A stretch of 32,720 nt of DNA from Dyadobacter luteus. Lineage in GTDB: Bacteria; Bacteroidota; Bacteroidia; Cytophagales; Spirosomataceae. The notes beneath the pieces are model-generated. The model was not told the DNA's origin. It made no database searches and saw nothing but the letters and a program-made list of their open reading frames with translations. The DNA lies in the NCBI RefSeq assembly GCF_003383615.1, contig NZ_QNUL01000043.1, positions 1 through 32,720 of the forward strand. Direction: 5' to 3'. Position numbers and translations under genes: made by a program. Below, piece by piece: positions 15,121-23,482 of this stretch (position 1 is its first letter; each line of letters opens with the position of its first letter).

Positions 15121-17301
15121 TTAATTCACTTTTACGAAACGTAATCTGGAAGTTTCACCATTGTGAGAAACTTTGATGAAGTAGTTTCCTTCGTGTAATC
15201 TGCTAACGCCTATGCGATGTGTATTTTTTCCTTCAGTGATTTGAATTTTTGAAGCCTGAAGTTTTACACCAGAGATATTATAGATTTCAAGGTCTGCATT
15301 ACCCGAGGTGCGGGATGAGAACTGAACATCTACGTAGTCTTTGGCTGGGTTAGGAGCAACAACTGTTCCAGTGATAGCCGATGGTGTTACTGCAATAATG
15401 TTACTTCTTGTAAATGTGCCATCCAGATCTATTTGTTTCAGCTGATAGTAGTTGGTTCCCAAAGATGGGGTTTTGTCTACGAAAGTATACACCCCAATCT
15501 TTTTATCAGTCAATGCAACTTTGCCAATTACCTGAGACATTTGCGCTTTATTGTCAAAACGAAGTACCTCAAAGCCTTCACCATTTTTTTCACTCACTAC
15601 TTCCCACGATAGTTCAACACCCTGCTCAACAGCTTTTCCTTTGAAGTTAGCTGTGTAAATAGGTAGTGCGCCAAGGGTGAAGTTTGATCGCGTAACGGTT
15701 GACTTGCAAGATCCTCCTGATATTTCCAGCGTGTACTGGCCATCTGGCAAAGTGCTATAGTTAACTGTTGGGGTGTTGCTAGCGGGGCGTACACGGCTTT
15801 CGGCTAACGTCTCAGCTCCATGTTTCAGTTTCCAGTCAATCGCATATACATTGTTCCCATCAAACCTAAACGCAAGATTAGTGCGATCGTAGTTTACTAT
15901 AGTTTCCAAGACAGGACCTCTGTCACATGTTTCACGGTTATCTGTTCCGTTAACAGTGAAGTTAGCCGTAACCGGTGAAGACGCCACGCAACTTTTAGCA
16001 GTAAGTTCAAATTTGTAATTTCCCGAAGGAAGAGCGAAAGCGACATTGGTGGATTTCGATGATAGCTGTCCTGTTTCTCCTTTTTCAAATTCCTGATTGG
16101 TTGCATTAAGCACTCTCCATGAGAACTGGTTCAGGTTTGAGCCTTCAAAGTTAATTATGGCATTGGTAGAAGTGACGTTCGTAATACTTGCAATTCTGGT
16201 TCCGGCCGCACATGGTTGCATTTGAGGCTGCTGTATAGAGAAGTCACGTGTAACACGATTTGACGTACAGTTGTTTCCTTCTATCTCCAGTCTGTAGTTT
16301 CCATAAGGCTGAGTGTTAAATGAAATACTTGAAGTAGTGGAGTTGGCAACTCCGGATGCAAGCTCAGCGTCATCAGATGCACGTTTCAATCTCCATTTTA
16401 CAGAGCTCACTCCGTTACCACCAAAAGTGAAGGTAAGACCTGTTTGTGATACAGACTGAATATCATTAATTGTTGGCGTAGTAGAACAGGCTGGGGTAGG
16501 ATCAGCGTCCGGGTATTTAGGAAGATCACCATAGAAGCAGCCCTTGATGTATTTCATATCCCTAAAACCTGGATTATCATATACATAGCTGCCATTATCG
16601 CCTTTGATTATATCACCCATCAAGCTACCATTAAAACCGTCATAATTGTTTGGATTATCACGTTCCTGTCTCCAGGCCGTAATGCGGAGGATTCCCAATT
16701 GCTTATTAACATGCGCAAACAGATGTGTTCTGACCTGATCGCCACCAATGTACACACCTAGCGGCATTTTATCTGTGATAAGTTTGTTGTCGCAGTATAT
16801 CCCCTCACTGGTAACTGCTCCCAGAAACCGCTGTTCTGCAGTACTGGGATCTACATCGTTAAAGCATCTATCTATAATATCTTTGTTGGCCTGAGTATCG
16901 GGAAACGGATTCCCGTCTGCCTGAAGTATGAACCACGGATTAAGAACAGTACCACCTCTCTTAACATAAATTCTGCCCTCTACAATACCGAAACGCATTT
17001 CCTGGCCATTTTGAGTACCAATGTATTGGTTGTCCTCGAAGTAACGCCCACCACAGTAAACGCGGGTAGCCAATGCCTCTGCATTGTCATATGACGTCTC
17101 TGAAATGGTGAAGGGCTTATCATTAGCAGAATAAGGATTTGCGATAGTCAGTGGCTGGCTTAACGGACTCAGAGGTCCTTCAATGCCATTTTCCGCCATG
17201 CCTTCGTATACGTTAGCGTTTTCTCCGCTCGCATTTAAAGACGACATAGCCATACATCCGATCATCCCCCCGGTGAAGGCTAGCTTTTGTAGAAATTTCA
17301 T
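15121..17301 (-). CDS. T9SS-secreted protein with three cysteine-paired repeats
   Basis: A 726-residue secreted protein. N-terminal signal peptide (MKFLQKLAFTGGMIGCMAMSSLNA, cleavage about 24/25). Residues 60-265 form an unrecognised domain with four cysteines (C83, C146, C170, C255). Three homologous modules of about 85-95 residues follow (272-356, 364-450, 459-543); each begins with Cys, has a central W (W303, W395, W490), a (G)NY/QY-R/K/T-x-E-I/L motif and a second Cys (C345, C438, C532), suggesting beta-sandwich folds closed by one disulfide. A fibronectin-like module (548-637, ending NYYQLKQIDLDGTFTRSNI) and the C-terminal type A sorting domain (about 648-726: APNPAKDYVDVQF, LEIYNISGVKL, GNYFIKVSHNG, RFVKVN) complete it. 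The sorting domain directs export by the type IX system and surface attachment or release. Ligand unknown. Confidence 0.9.
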   Translation of the reverse strand: MKFLQKLAFTGGMIGCMAMSSLNASGENANVYEGMAENGIEGPLSPLSQPLTIANPYSANDKPFTISETSYDNAEALATRVYCGGRYFEDNQYIGTQNGQEMRFGIVEGRIYVKRGGTVLNPWFILQADGNPFPDTQANKDIIDRCFNDVDPSTAEQRFLGAVTSEGIYCDNKLITDKMPLGVYIGGDQVRTHLFAHVNKQLGILRITAWRQERDNPNNYDGFNGSLMGDIIKGDNGSYVYDNPGFRDMKYIKGCFYGDLPKYPDADPTPACSTTPTINDIQSVSQTGLTFTFGGNGVSSVKWRLKRASDDAELASGVANSTTSSISFNTQPYGNYRLEIEGNNCTSNRVTRDFSIQQPQMQPCAAGTRIASITNVTSTNAIINFEGSNLNQFSWRVLNATNQEFEKGETGQLSSKSTNVAFALPSGNYKFELTAKSCVASSPVTANFTVNGTDNRETCDRGPVLETIVNYDRTNLAFRFDGNNVYAIDWKLKHGAETLAESRVRPASNTPTVNYSTLPDGQYTLEISGGSCKSTVTRSNFTLGALPIYTANFKGKAVEQGVELSWEVVSEKNGEGFEVLRFDNKAQMSQVIGKVALTDKKIGVYTFVDKTPSLGTNYYQLKQIDLDGTFTRSNIIAVTPSAITGTVVAPNPAKDYVDVQFSSRTSGNADLEIYNISGVKLQASKIQITEGKNTHRIGVSRLHEGNYFIKVSHNGETSRLRFVKVN

Positions 17302-17375
17302 AAATAGTAGAAAATTTGTTAATAAATCTGTAATTAATGACTAGAAATAATTTGCTGAAACGTAACTATCCTGGA

Positions 17376-17391
17376 ACGATGCACGCATCGT
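17376..17391. repeat. 16-base palindrome ACGATGC-ac-GCATCGT
   Basis: Perfect 7-base arms around two bases, 75-90 bases upstream of the T9SS gene start. It overlaps one of two TGGAACGAT copies 37 bases apart. Possible regulator site; the regulator is unknown. Confidence 0.5.
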
Positions 17392-17475
17392 CGTGAGATC
17401 ATTAAAGCTGGAACGATAGCTGGGAGGAGATTCAGTGTTAACTGACAGACGTGAACCCGAACATTATAGCAGCGA

Positions 17476-17499
17476 TTTTATGTAACTGGTTACATAAAA
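17476..17499. promoter_or_regulatory. Perfect 24-base inverted repeat, candidate operator
   Basis: TTTTATGTAAC and GTTACATAAAA are exact reverse complements separated by TG. The core TGTAAC-N2-GTTACA looks like a dimeric transcription-factor site. It lies 175 bases upstream of the T9SS gene (-) and 273 upstream of the DinB-like gene (+). Confidence 0.6.
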
Positions 17500-17771
17500 A
17501 TCAAGTACTGTTTAGTTCGCTAGAACATCGTCGGGTACGAATGTAGCAAACATTCTACCGTAATTCACAAATTCGTACGTAAAATTTTTATAATTATTTT
17601 CTATGTAATTCGATTTGACGAGTTTCTTTGGCATTTTTAGAACTATTTCTGTGGTTGATGAAGCTTGCAATAAATATTTTATTCTTCTTAGACTACTGCT
17701 GACACACTGTTGTCACACGCCAGACTCTAATTTGTGAAGTTAAAATTTTAAACCACCAAAATAAAGTCTAT

Positions 17772-18296
17772 ATGGAAAATCGAATTTTGTCTGACAGAGA
17801 AGTAGTTAGTTCTTTAGAAGTGATGAATCTGGAAAATTTGCTGGAGCATTGGCAAGGACACCGCCGCCTCACAAGAAAATTGATTGAGAGCTTTCCGGAA
17901 GAGCATTTGTATACTTTCTCTATCGGTGGGATGCGTACCTCCGCAGACCTGATAATGGAATTGATTGGTCTTGCCTCGCCGGGGATAAATGGCGTTGTAA
18001 CCGGAGTGTATACTTCACCTCTGAATGCAGGTCTGGATTACAGTACACCCGCCCCTGAGACGAAACTAGGGATATTAGCGCTGTGGGATAGGGTAACAGA
18101 CCAAATGAATGAAACATGGCAAAATATGACGGTAGAAAGAACCAGCGAAGTAGAAGCCGCTTTTGGCATGTATGAAAATACGGTTGTCAATACGATTTTT
18201 TACCTTATTGATAACGAAATACATCACCGCGCACAGGCGTATGTGTATATGCGGGCACTTGGGCATGAGCCTCCGGCATTCTGGGATCGCGCCTGA
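17772..18296 (+). CDS. DinB-like protein with degenerate metal site
   Basis: A 174-residue DinB-superfamily four-helix protein. The overall pattern is clear: LLEHWQGHRRLTRKLIESFPEEHLYTF, GGMRTSADLIMELIGLA, LWDRVTDQMNETW and the C-terminal YLIDNEIHHRAQAYVYMRALGHEPPAFW. The metal site is poor: the position of the first histidine (after the MRT-x-x-x-L-I-M stretch) is E63, the position four before H152 is N148 and only H152 of the usual triad remains. It may bind no metal or use Glu63. Function unknown. It is followed within 5 bases by a bidirectional terminator. Confidence 0.82.
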   Translation: MENRILSDREVVSSLEVMNLENLLEHWQGHRRLTRKLIESFPEEHLYTFSIGGMRTSADLIMELIGLASPGINGVVTGVYTSPLNAGLDYSTPAPETKLGILALWDRVTDQMNETWQNMTVERTSEVEAAFGMYENTVVNTIFYLIDNEIHHRAQAYVYMRALGHEPPAFWDRA

Positions 18297-18300
18297 TTGC

Positions 18301-18338
18301 AAAAAACCTGTGAGAAACGAAAGCTCACAGGTTTTTTT
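18301..18338. terminator. Bidirectional rho-independent terminator
   Basis: AAAAAACCTGTGAG (18301-18314) pairs perfectly with CTCACAGGTTTTTT (18324-18337) around a 9-base loop. A-run and T-run on the two sides let it work for the DinB-like gene (+) and for the small secreted gene (-) whose stop is at 18339. Confidence 0.92.
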
Positions 18339-18689
18339 TCATGGTCTGTTTTTTCTTCTTCTTGTCGTATCCGAACTGATGGGGTCACCTGTACGGGTAA
18401 TTTTCTTCTTCTTGCGCACCTTCGTTTCGTTCTGCTTGTCGGGTTCTCGCCCGGTGCTGCTACGACCGTCGATCGTTCCCGTGGTGCTTATTGTTCCATT
18501 GTCATTCAGAATAGGGCCAGTTTCTTTATTGATGGTATCTTTGATCACATCCTGCACGTTTGTGCCAGTCGTGGTTCGTTTTACCTTCTTCTTGTAATAT
18601 ACTGTATCCTGCACCTGAGCAAACGACATCAACGGCAAGGCTGCTACCGCTGTTATAAAAAGTATTTTGGTGAGCTTTTTCATGGTCAT
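18339..18689 (-). CDS. Small secreted basic protein, unknown function
   Basis: A 116-residue protein that I do not recognise. Signal peptide MTMKKLTKILFITAVAALPLMSFA with cleavage before Q25; the ATG at residue 3 (18683) is an equally good start. The mature part of about 92 residues is polar: VQDTVYYKKKVKRTTTG, then Thr/Ser/Asp/Gly-rich sequence with a TTGTIDG stretch, and a basic end (KVRKKKKITRTGDP, TRRRKNRP). No cysteines. It lies 49 bases after rpiB on the same strand and may be transcribed with it. The similar layout to the protein at 14671-15051 suggests related roles, perhaps envelope- or polyanion-binding; that is inference. Confidence 0.72.
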   Translation of the reverse strand: MTMKKLTKILFITAVAALPLMSFAQVQDTVYYKKKVKRTTTGTNVQDVIKDTINKETGPILNDNGTISTTGTIDGRSSTGREPDKQNETKVRKKKKITRTGDPISSDTTRRRKNRP

Positions 18690-18738
18690 CTGTTTCTTTC
18701 AGGAAGCTTCAATAATGATGCCAGTAGGTTCACCAATG

Positions 18739-19194
18739 TCATTTGTTATAGAGATTTTCTGCCTGTGCCACTTTACCCAGCCTTCTCAGGTGGCGTTCCT
18801 CGTGAGTAAATTGAGCGGTTAAAAATGCAGATACCAATTCCTGAGCAGCCATGACGCCCGTAACGCGTCCCCCAAGACAAAGCATATTAAGGTCGTCATC
18901 TTCCACACCCTGGTGTGCTGAAAAATGATCATTGATCAATGCGGCACGTACACCATGCACTTTATTAGCTGCTACCGATGCGCCAACGCCGCTGCCGCAT
19001 ACTGCAATTCCACGATCAACATCGCCCTCCGCAATTGCTTTGGCCAGAGGAATTACAAAATCCGGATAGTCGTCTGCATTATTGTGTTCATAAGCTCCGA
19101 AGTCGTGGATGCTGTAGCCTTTCGATACAAGAAAGTCCCGTATGGCCACTTTCAAATCGTATCCGCCGTGGTCGGCTGCTATTCCTATTTTCAT
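18739..19194 (-). CDS. rpiB: Ribose-5-phosphate isomerase B family protein
   Basis: A 151-residue enzyme of the RpiB/LacA/LacB sugar-phosphate isomerase family, interconverting ribose 5-phosphate and ribulose 5-phosphate (or a similar sugar phosphate) in the pentose phosphate pathway. Visible are the substrate-binding N-terminus MKIGIAADHGGYDLK (D8, H9), DYPDF at 42-46 and the catalytic-cysteine motif GIAVCGSGVGASVAANK with C66. The stretch FSAHQGVEDDDLNMLCLGGRV is typical of one branch, although an Asp stands where many RpiB proteins have the His of EHDD. Length is normal. It is divergent from the acid phosphatase gene. Confidence 0.93.
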   Translation of the reverse strand: MKIGIAADHGGYDLKVAIRDFLVSKGYSIHDFGAYEHNNADDYPDFVIPLAKAIAEGDVDRGIAVCGSGVGASVAANKVHGVRAALINDHFSAHQGVEDDDLNMLCLGGRVTGVMAAQELVSAFLTAQFTHEERHLRRLGKVAQAENLYNK

Positions 19195-19286
19195 ATATCT
19201 CTAAGTTTTAAGGTTATTCAAAGTCCGACCCGTTATAGTCCGCAATTTCGTTGATTAAATTAAGTTTTTATCTTTTACTTTGCCAC

Positions 19287-20084
19287 ATGAAAAAAGGTTA
19301 TATTCTTCTCATAACCCTTGTAATGGGTTGTTCAAGCGCCAGACAGTCGGGGCATGACACTGTAAATCATAATATCACAACACACGGAAAGTTGTTTGCG
19401 TCACTATTTCAACAAAGGTCGGGTGAATATCGTGCACTTTGTTTTCAGGCATATAATCTGGCACAACTGAGATTGGACCAGACACTGTCAGGTACGCATA
19501 CCAAGCCACTTGCCATTGTAACTGATATTGATGAAACTGTGCTGGACAATAGCCCTTACGACGTAAAACAATCGCTTGCCGGAAAGGATTACGAGCAAAA
19601 GTCGTGGGAAGAATGGACGTCTCTGGCAAAAGCGGATACGATTCCGGGAGCACTTTCCTTTTTCAAATATGCAGCATCCAAAGGAGTTCGTATTTTTTAT
19701 CTCACCAATCGCGCGGAAAGTGAACGGAAAGGAACACTTGAAAATTTAAAAATCAAAGGTTTTCCTGATGCTACATCAGAGCAATTGATTTTAAAGTCAG
19801 ATGTTTCCTCGAAAGAACTACGTCGTCAGTCAATCGCGGAGAGGTATGAGATAGCTCTCCTTATCGGTGATAACCTGGGTGATTTTAGTCAACTATTTGA
19901 TAAAAAACCTGAAGGGGAACGCAACAGCAATGTAGCAGGTGTGGCCGGCGACTTTGGTAAAAAATTCATTGTTTTGCCAAATCCGGTTTACGGAGATTGG
20001 GAAAATACACTTTATCAATTCAAGTATGATCTGAAAAAGGCCCAGAAGGACTCTGTGATCAGAAGTCTGCTAAAAAGCTATTAA
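19287..20084 (+). CDS. Class C (e(P4)-type) acid phosphatase lipoprotein
   Basis: A 265-residue HAD-superfamily phosphatase of the e(P4)/OlpA type, removing phosphate from nucleotides or other small phosphate esters at the outer membrane. The start was set at 19287 because it gives a lipoprotein signal MKKGYILLITLVMGC with lipobox cysteine C15; the upstream ATG at 19251 would bury it. The DDDD-type signature is present: IVTDIDETVLDN with nucleophile D80 and acid D82, and further on YLTNRAESERKGTLENLKIKGF and LLIGDNLGDF with the last two Asp. The first 50 mature residues (QRSGEYRALCFQAYNLA) match the family N-terminus. The SNF2 helicase gene starts 9 bases after the stop, so the two probably share a transcript although no functional link is known. 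Confidence 0.93.
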   Translation: MKKGYILLITLVMGCSSARQSGHDTVNHNITTHGKLFASLFQQRSGEYRALCFQAYNLAQLRLDQTLSGTHTKPLAIVTDIDETVLDNSPYDVKQSLAGKDYEQKSWEEWTSLAKADTIPGALSFFKYAASKGVRIFYLTNRAESERKGTLENLKIKGFPDATSEQLILKSDVSSKELRRQSIAERYEIALLIGDNLGDFSQLFDKKPEGERNSNVAGVAGDFGKKFIVLPNPVYGDWENTLYQFKYDLKKAQKDSVIRSLLKSY

Positions 20085-20093
20085 CCGTATTTC

Positions 20094-23000
20094 ATGCAAT
20101 CTCAGATTACCGATTCGGACACATCAGATGAGCCCAATATGTTTGTTTGGGAGGGACGTTCTATTGCCACACTGTCGATCTCAGATATTCTGAATAACAG
20201 TGCTCATTTGCCAGAAACAGATCAGAGAGGTTTCCTTGATTTACAACCTGACATGATCAGAATAGATGATGCTATTTTTTTGATCACCAGCGGATATTCT
20301 GATGTAGTTCAGGTGAGAGTAATACAGCAGAATGGTGCTATCCATATCAGTTGTTCGTGTGGTGAAGCAGGGAAGAAGCTTTGTAAGTATCAGTCGCGCA
20401 TCCTTTATAATTTGATCGAAAGAAGGGATCTGAGAGTATTTTTTGATAAAGCAGGCAGGAAAGACAGGATCACTGAAGTGGCAAAGGACTATGGACTGGG
20501 AGATGCTGAAGATATGGATCAGTACTTTGAACTGCAGTATGACAACCGCAAACTGGAAATCAGGTCGAAGGAAAAAGAATTAATTGCAATCAACCCTGTT
20601 TCACTCAATCAGCTCACTAGCCAGTTGATCAGCCCTGTGAAGGAAATTGAAACCCAATCTGAACTCAACAGAATACTGGTAATCGGGCAGCATAAATATT
20701 ACAGTCATTTTCAATTATCACTGTTTGATGCACAGCTCACCAAAGACGGAAGAATAAAGAATCCGTTAATTTCGGTTAATCCTTTGGATGTACTATGGCA
20801 GGCGAAGACTACCGAGCAGCTGAAATACCTGTCTGCGGTGGCGCGTTTTCAAAATGCCCACCGCGAGGCCATGCAACAGACCGATATAGAATCTCTGCGA
20901 GCGCTTGTTGATAATCCGGATCATATTGCTTGCTACATCCATAACATTTCGCTGTCTGAGAATATAAGTGCAACATCTGTAGCCACGGTGAAAATGGTAA
21001 GATCGCTCATGGATTTACATATTCATGTTGATCAGAATGGTGTTTTCTATGAAATCTCAGGTAAGCTAATTTTGAATGACAAAGCGCTGGATCTGGAAAA
21101 GGTTATATTGAGATATGATTATTTTCTCTTTTTTGAGAATCAACTTCATTTAATAGAGAATGCCGATGCGCTAAAAGTGATAGCTTTTTTTAAACAGTAT
21201 CATCAGAAAATTGTTATACATCAGTCCAAATTCGAAGAATTCAGGTTACAAATTCTGTCCAAACTTGAAAATAAGATTAAGCTGAGCTACTCCTTTCTCA
21301 AACCCGCAACGGCTGCTCAGCGGGAGGAAAACGGTTTCAATACCCAGCCCAAACGCTTACTGTATCTGGAAGATTTCGGAGATAATGTCATGATTACACC
21401 CGTGATGAAGTATGGGCAGGTGGAAGTATCCGTGTTTTCAAAAAGTCAGGTATACTCTGTAGATACACACGGAAATCCGTTCACAGTTAGAAGAGATGAA
21501 GATGAGGAGTTACGCTTTATATCTGCATTGTTACAACAGCACAAGGATTTTGAAGGACAACTAGGGAAAGAGTTCTTCTGGTTACATAAAACAGACCTGC
21601 TCGATGAAAGCTGGTTTCTGGATGCATTTGAGGAATGGAGTAATCAGGGGATTGAAATCCTGGGTTTTGAAAAACTTACGAAGAAACGTCTGAATGTGAA
21701 CAAGGCGAAAGTGAGCGTGCATGTGAACAGTGGAATCAACTGGTTTGATACAACAGCCGACGTTCGGTTCGGAAAACAAAAGGTTTCACTCAAACATCTT
21801 CACAAAGCAGTAAAGAACCGAACACGTTACGTGGCGCTGAACGATGGCACAACTGGTATTTTACCACAGTTGTGGCTGGAGCGGTTTACATCTTATTTCG
21901 AAGCAGGTCAGGTTTCCGGAGAGATCATCAGAACTGAAAAAATCAATTTCGCCTCGATTACGGAAATGTACGAAGCTGAAGCATTAAGTGGAGAAGTAAA
22001 AGCGCAGATTGAATTCTTTCACGAAAAATTTAATGATTTCAGTAAGATAGAATCAGTTGAAGTTCCTGAAGAGCTGAATGCTTCTTTACGACATTATCAG
22101 CAGGAAGGACTTAACTGGCTTAACTTTCTGGATGAGTTTGGTTTCGGGGGCTGCCTGGCCGACGACATGGGATTGGGTAAAACGGTTCAGATCATTGCCT
22201 TTATATTGACTCAAAGGAAGAAGCAGGCACATAATACGAATCTGATTGTTGTACCCACTTCATTGATTTTTAACTGGCAGGCGGAGATTGCAAAGTTTGC
22301 TCCTTCTATTCGTGTACTAACTGTCTACGGGGCGGAACGGGTTCAGGAAAGCGAAGATTTTGATCATTATGAAGTTGTCCTTACGTCCTATGGAACCATG
22401 TTGATGGATATTAATTATCTCAAAAAATATCGCTTCAATTATGTATTTCTGGATGAGTCTCAGTCTATAAAAAATCCTGATTCCCAGAGGTATAAGGCAA
22501 CACTTCTTTTGCAAGCCAGAAACCGGATTGTGCTAACGGGAACGCCTGTTGAAAACAATACCTTTGATCTATATGGACAGCTTTCCTTTGCATGTCCCGG
22601 TTTGCTGGGCACAGTCAATCAGTTCAGAAATTATTTTTCCGTACCGATTGACAGATTCCAGGACGTTGAAAAGGCGCGTGAATTACATAAGCGTGTGAAT
22701 CCGTTTATCCTACGCAGGACAAAGAAACAGGTTGCACGGGAGCTTCCTGAGAAAACGGAGATGATTCTGTATTGTGAAATGGGAGAGGAGCAACGCAAGT
22801 TATACAACGCTTACGAAAGAGAGTTTTATACCTACCTGAACACCAATCAGGAAATTGATATTCCCAGAGAAAGTCTGCATGTGCTGCAGGGACTTACCAA
22901 ATTACGTCAGATCTGTGATTCGCCTGCATTGCTGAACGACGACCTTTACTATGGAAACGCGTCCGCAAAAATTGAAGTGCTGCTGGAACAGATTCAGCTG

Positions 23001-23468
23001 AAAGCGCCGTATCATAAAATACTGGTGTTCTCACAATTTGTAACGATGCTGGATCTGATTAAAAATCAGCTTGATACCAGCAATATTCACTACGAATACC
23101 TGACAGGGCAGACAACAGACAGACAGGAACATGTGGAGCGGTTTCAGTCTGATGACAACATAAGGGTGTTTCTGATCAGCCTGAAGGCAGGAGGGACAGG
23201 GTTGAATCTGACTGAGGCCGACTATGTTTATCTGGTAGATCCGTGGTGGAATCCGGCTGTTGAAAATCAGGCTATTGACAGAAGTTACAGGATTGGCCAG
23301 ACTAAGAATGTGATCGCCGTAAGACTCATATGTCCGGATACCATTGAAGACAAAATACTTACTTTACAAGAAACTAAGAAGGACCTTGCGGATGATCTTA
23401 TCAAGACAGATACTTCGATCTTAAAAAATCTGACAAGGAATGATCTGCTTTCTTTATTGAGCCATTAG
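20094..23468 (+). CDS. SNF2-family DEAD/DEAH-box helicase
   Basis: A 1124-residue Swi2/Snf2-type ATPase, expected to translocate on double-stranded DNA and displace bound proteins such as RNA polymerase (as RapA and relatives do). The N-terminus has a SWIM-like finger, CSC at 87-89 and C97, but the last ligand is Y99 instead of His. A long middle region (about 130-640) has no recognised motif. The ATPase core starts near 660: DDMGLGKTVQII (Walker A, about 692), VFLDESQSIKNP (motif II written DESQ, about 786), LTGTPVENN (motif III), then the C-terminal helicase lobe with VFSQFVTMLDLI, FLISLKAGGTGLNLTEADYV and DPWWNPAVENQAIDRSYRIGQ. Length and layout match bacterial SNF2 helicases with SWIM domain. 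It probably shares a transcript with the phosphatase gene. Confidence 0.95.
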   Translation: MQSQITDSDTSDEPNMFVWEGRSIATLSISDILNNSAHLPETDQRGFLDLQPDMIRIDDAIFLITSGYSDVVQVRVIQQNGAIHISCSCGEAGKKLCKYQSRILYNLIERRDLRVFFDKAGRKDRITEVAKDYGLGDAEDMDQYFELQYDNRKLEIRSKEKELIAINPVSLNQLTSQLISPVKEIETQSELNRILVIGQHKYYSHFQLSLFDAQLTKDGRIKNPLISVNPLDVLWQAKTTEQLKYLSAVARFQNAHREAMQQTDIESLRALVDNPDHIACYIHNISLSENISATSVATVKMVRSLMDLHIHVDQNGVFYEISGKLILNDKALDLEKVILRYDYFLFFENQLHLIENADALKVIAFFKQYHQKIVIHQSKFEEFRLQILSKLENKIKLSYSFLKPATAAQREENGFNTQPKRLLYLEDFGDNVMITPVMKYGQVEVSVFSKSQVYSVDTHGNPFTVRRDEDEELRFISALLQQHKDFEGQLGKEFFWLHKTDLLDESWFLDAFEEWSNQGIEILGFEKLTKKRLNVNKAKVSVHVNSGINWFDTTADVRFGKQKVSLKHLHKAVKNRTRYVALNDGTTGILPQLWLERFTSYFEAGQVSGEIIRTEKINFASITEMYEAEALSGEVKAQIEFFHEKFNDFSKIESVEVPEELNASLRHYQQEGLNWLNFLDEFGFGGCLADDMGLGKTVQIIAFILTQRKKQAHNTNLIVVPTSLIFNWQAEIAKFAPSIRVLTVYGAERVQESEDFDHYEVVLTSYGTMLMDINYLKKYRFNYVFLDESQSIKNPDSQRYKATLLLQARNRIVLTGTPVENNTFDLYGQLSFACPGLLGTVNQFRNYFSVPIDRFQDVEKARELHKRVNPFILRRTKKQVARELPEKTEMILYCEMGEEQRKLYNAYEREFYTYLNTNQEIDIPRESLHVLQGLTKLRQICDSPALLNDDLYYGNASAKIEVLLEQIQLKAPYHKILVFSQFVTMLDLIKNQLDTSNIHYEYLTGQTTDRQEHVERFQSDDNIRVFLISLKAGGTGLNLTEADYVYLVDPWWNPAVENQAIDRSYRIGQTKNVIAVRLICPDTIEDKILTLQETKKDLADDLIKTDTSILKNLTRNDLLSLLSH

Positions 23469-23482
23469 CATAAAAGCGCATA

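Larger units (their letters stand above)
17302..17771. other. Gene-free region of 470 bases between divergent genes
   Basis: AT-rich, with no convincing reading frame. It holds a perfect 24-base inverted repeat (17476-17499), a 16-base palindrome (17376-17391), two copies of TGGAACGAT (17372-17380 and 17409-17417), and TGACA/TGTCA arms near 17699-17714. No good TAnnTTTG box was found on either strand, so both flanking genes may depend on an activator or an alternative sigma factor. Confidence 0.5.

Noticed and set aside
19275..19282. Possible -7 box TTACTTTG for the acid phosphatase
   Set aside because: It would place the transcription start after the ATG at 19287; the match is also imperfect.
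19251..19286. Upstream start of the acid phosphatase
   Set aside because: It would put 12 residues before a clear lipoprotein signal peptide.
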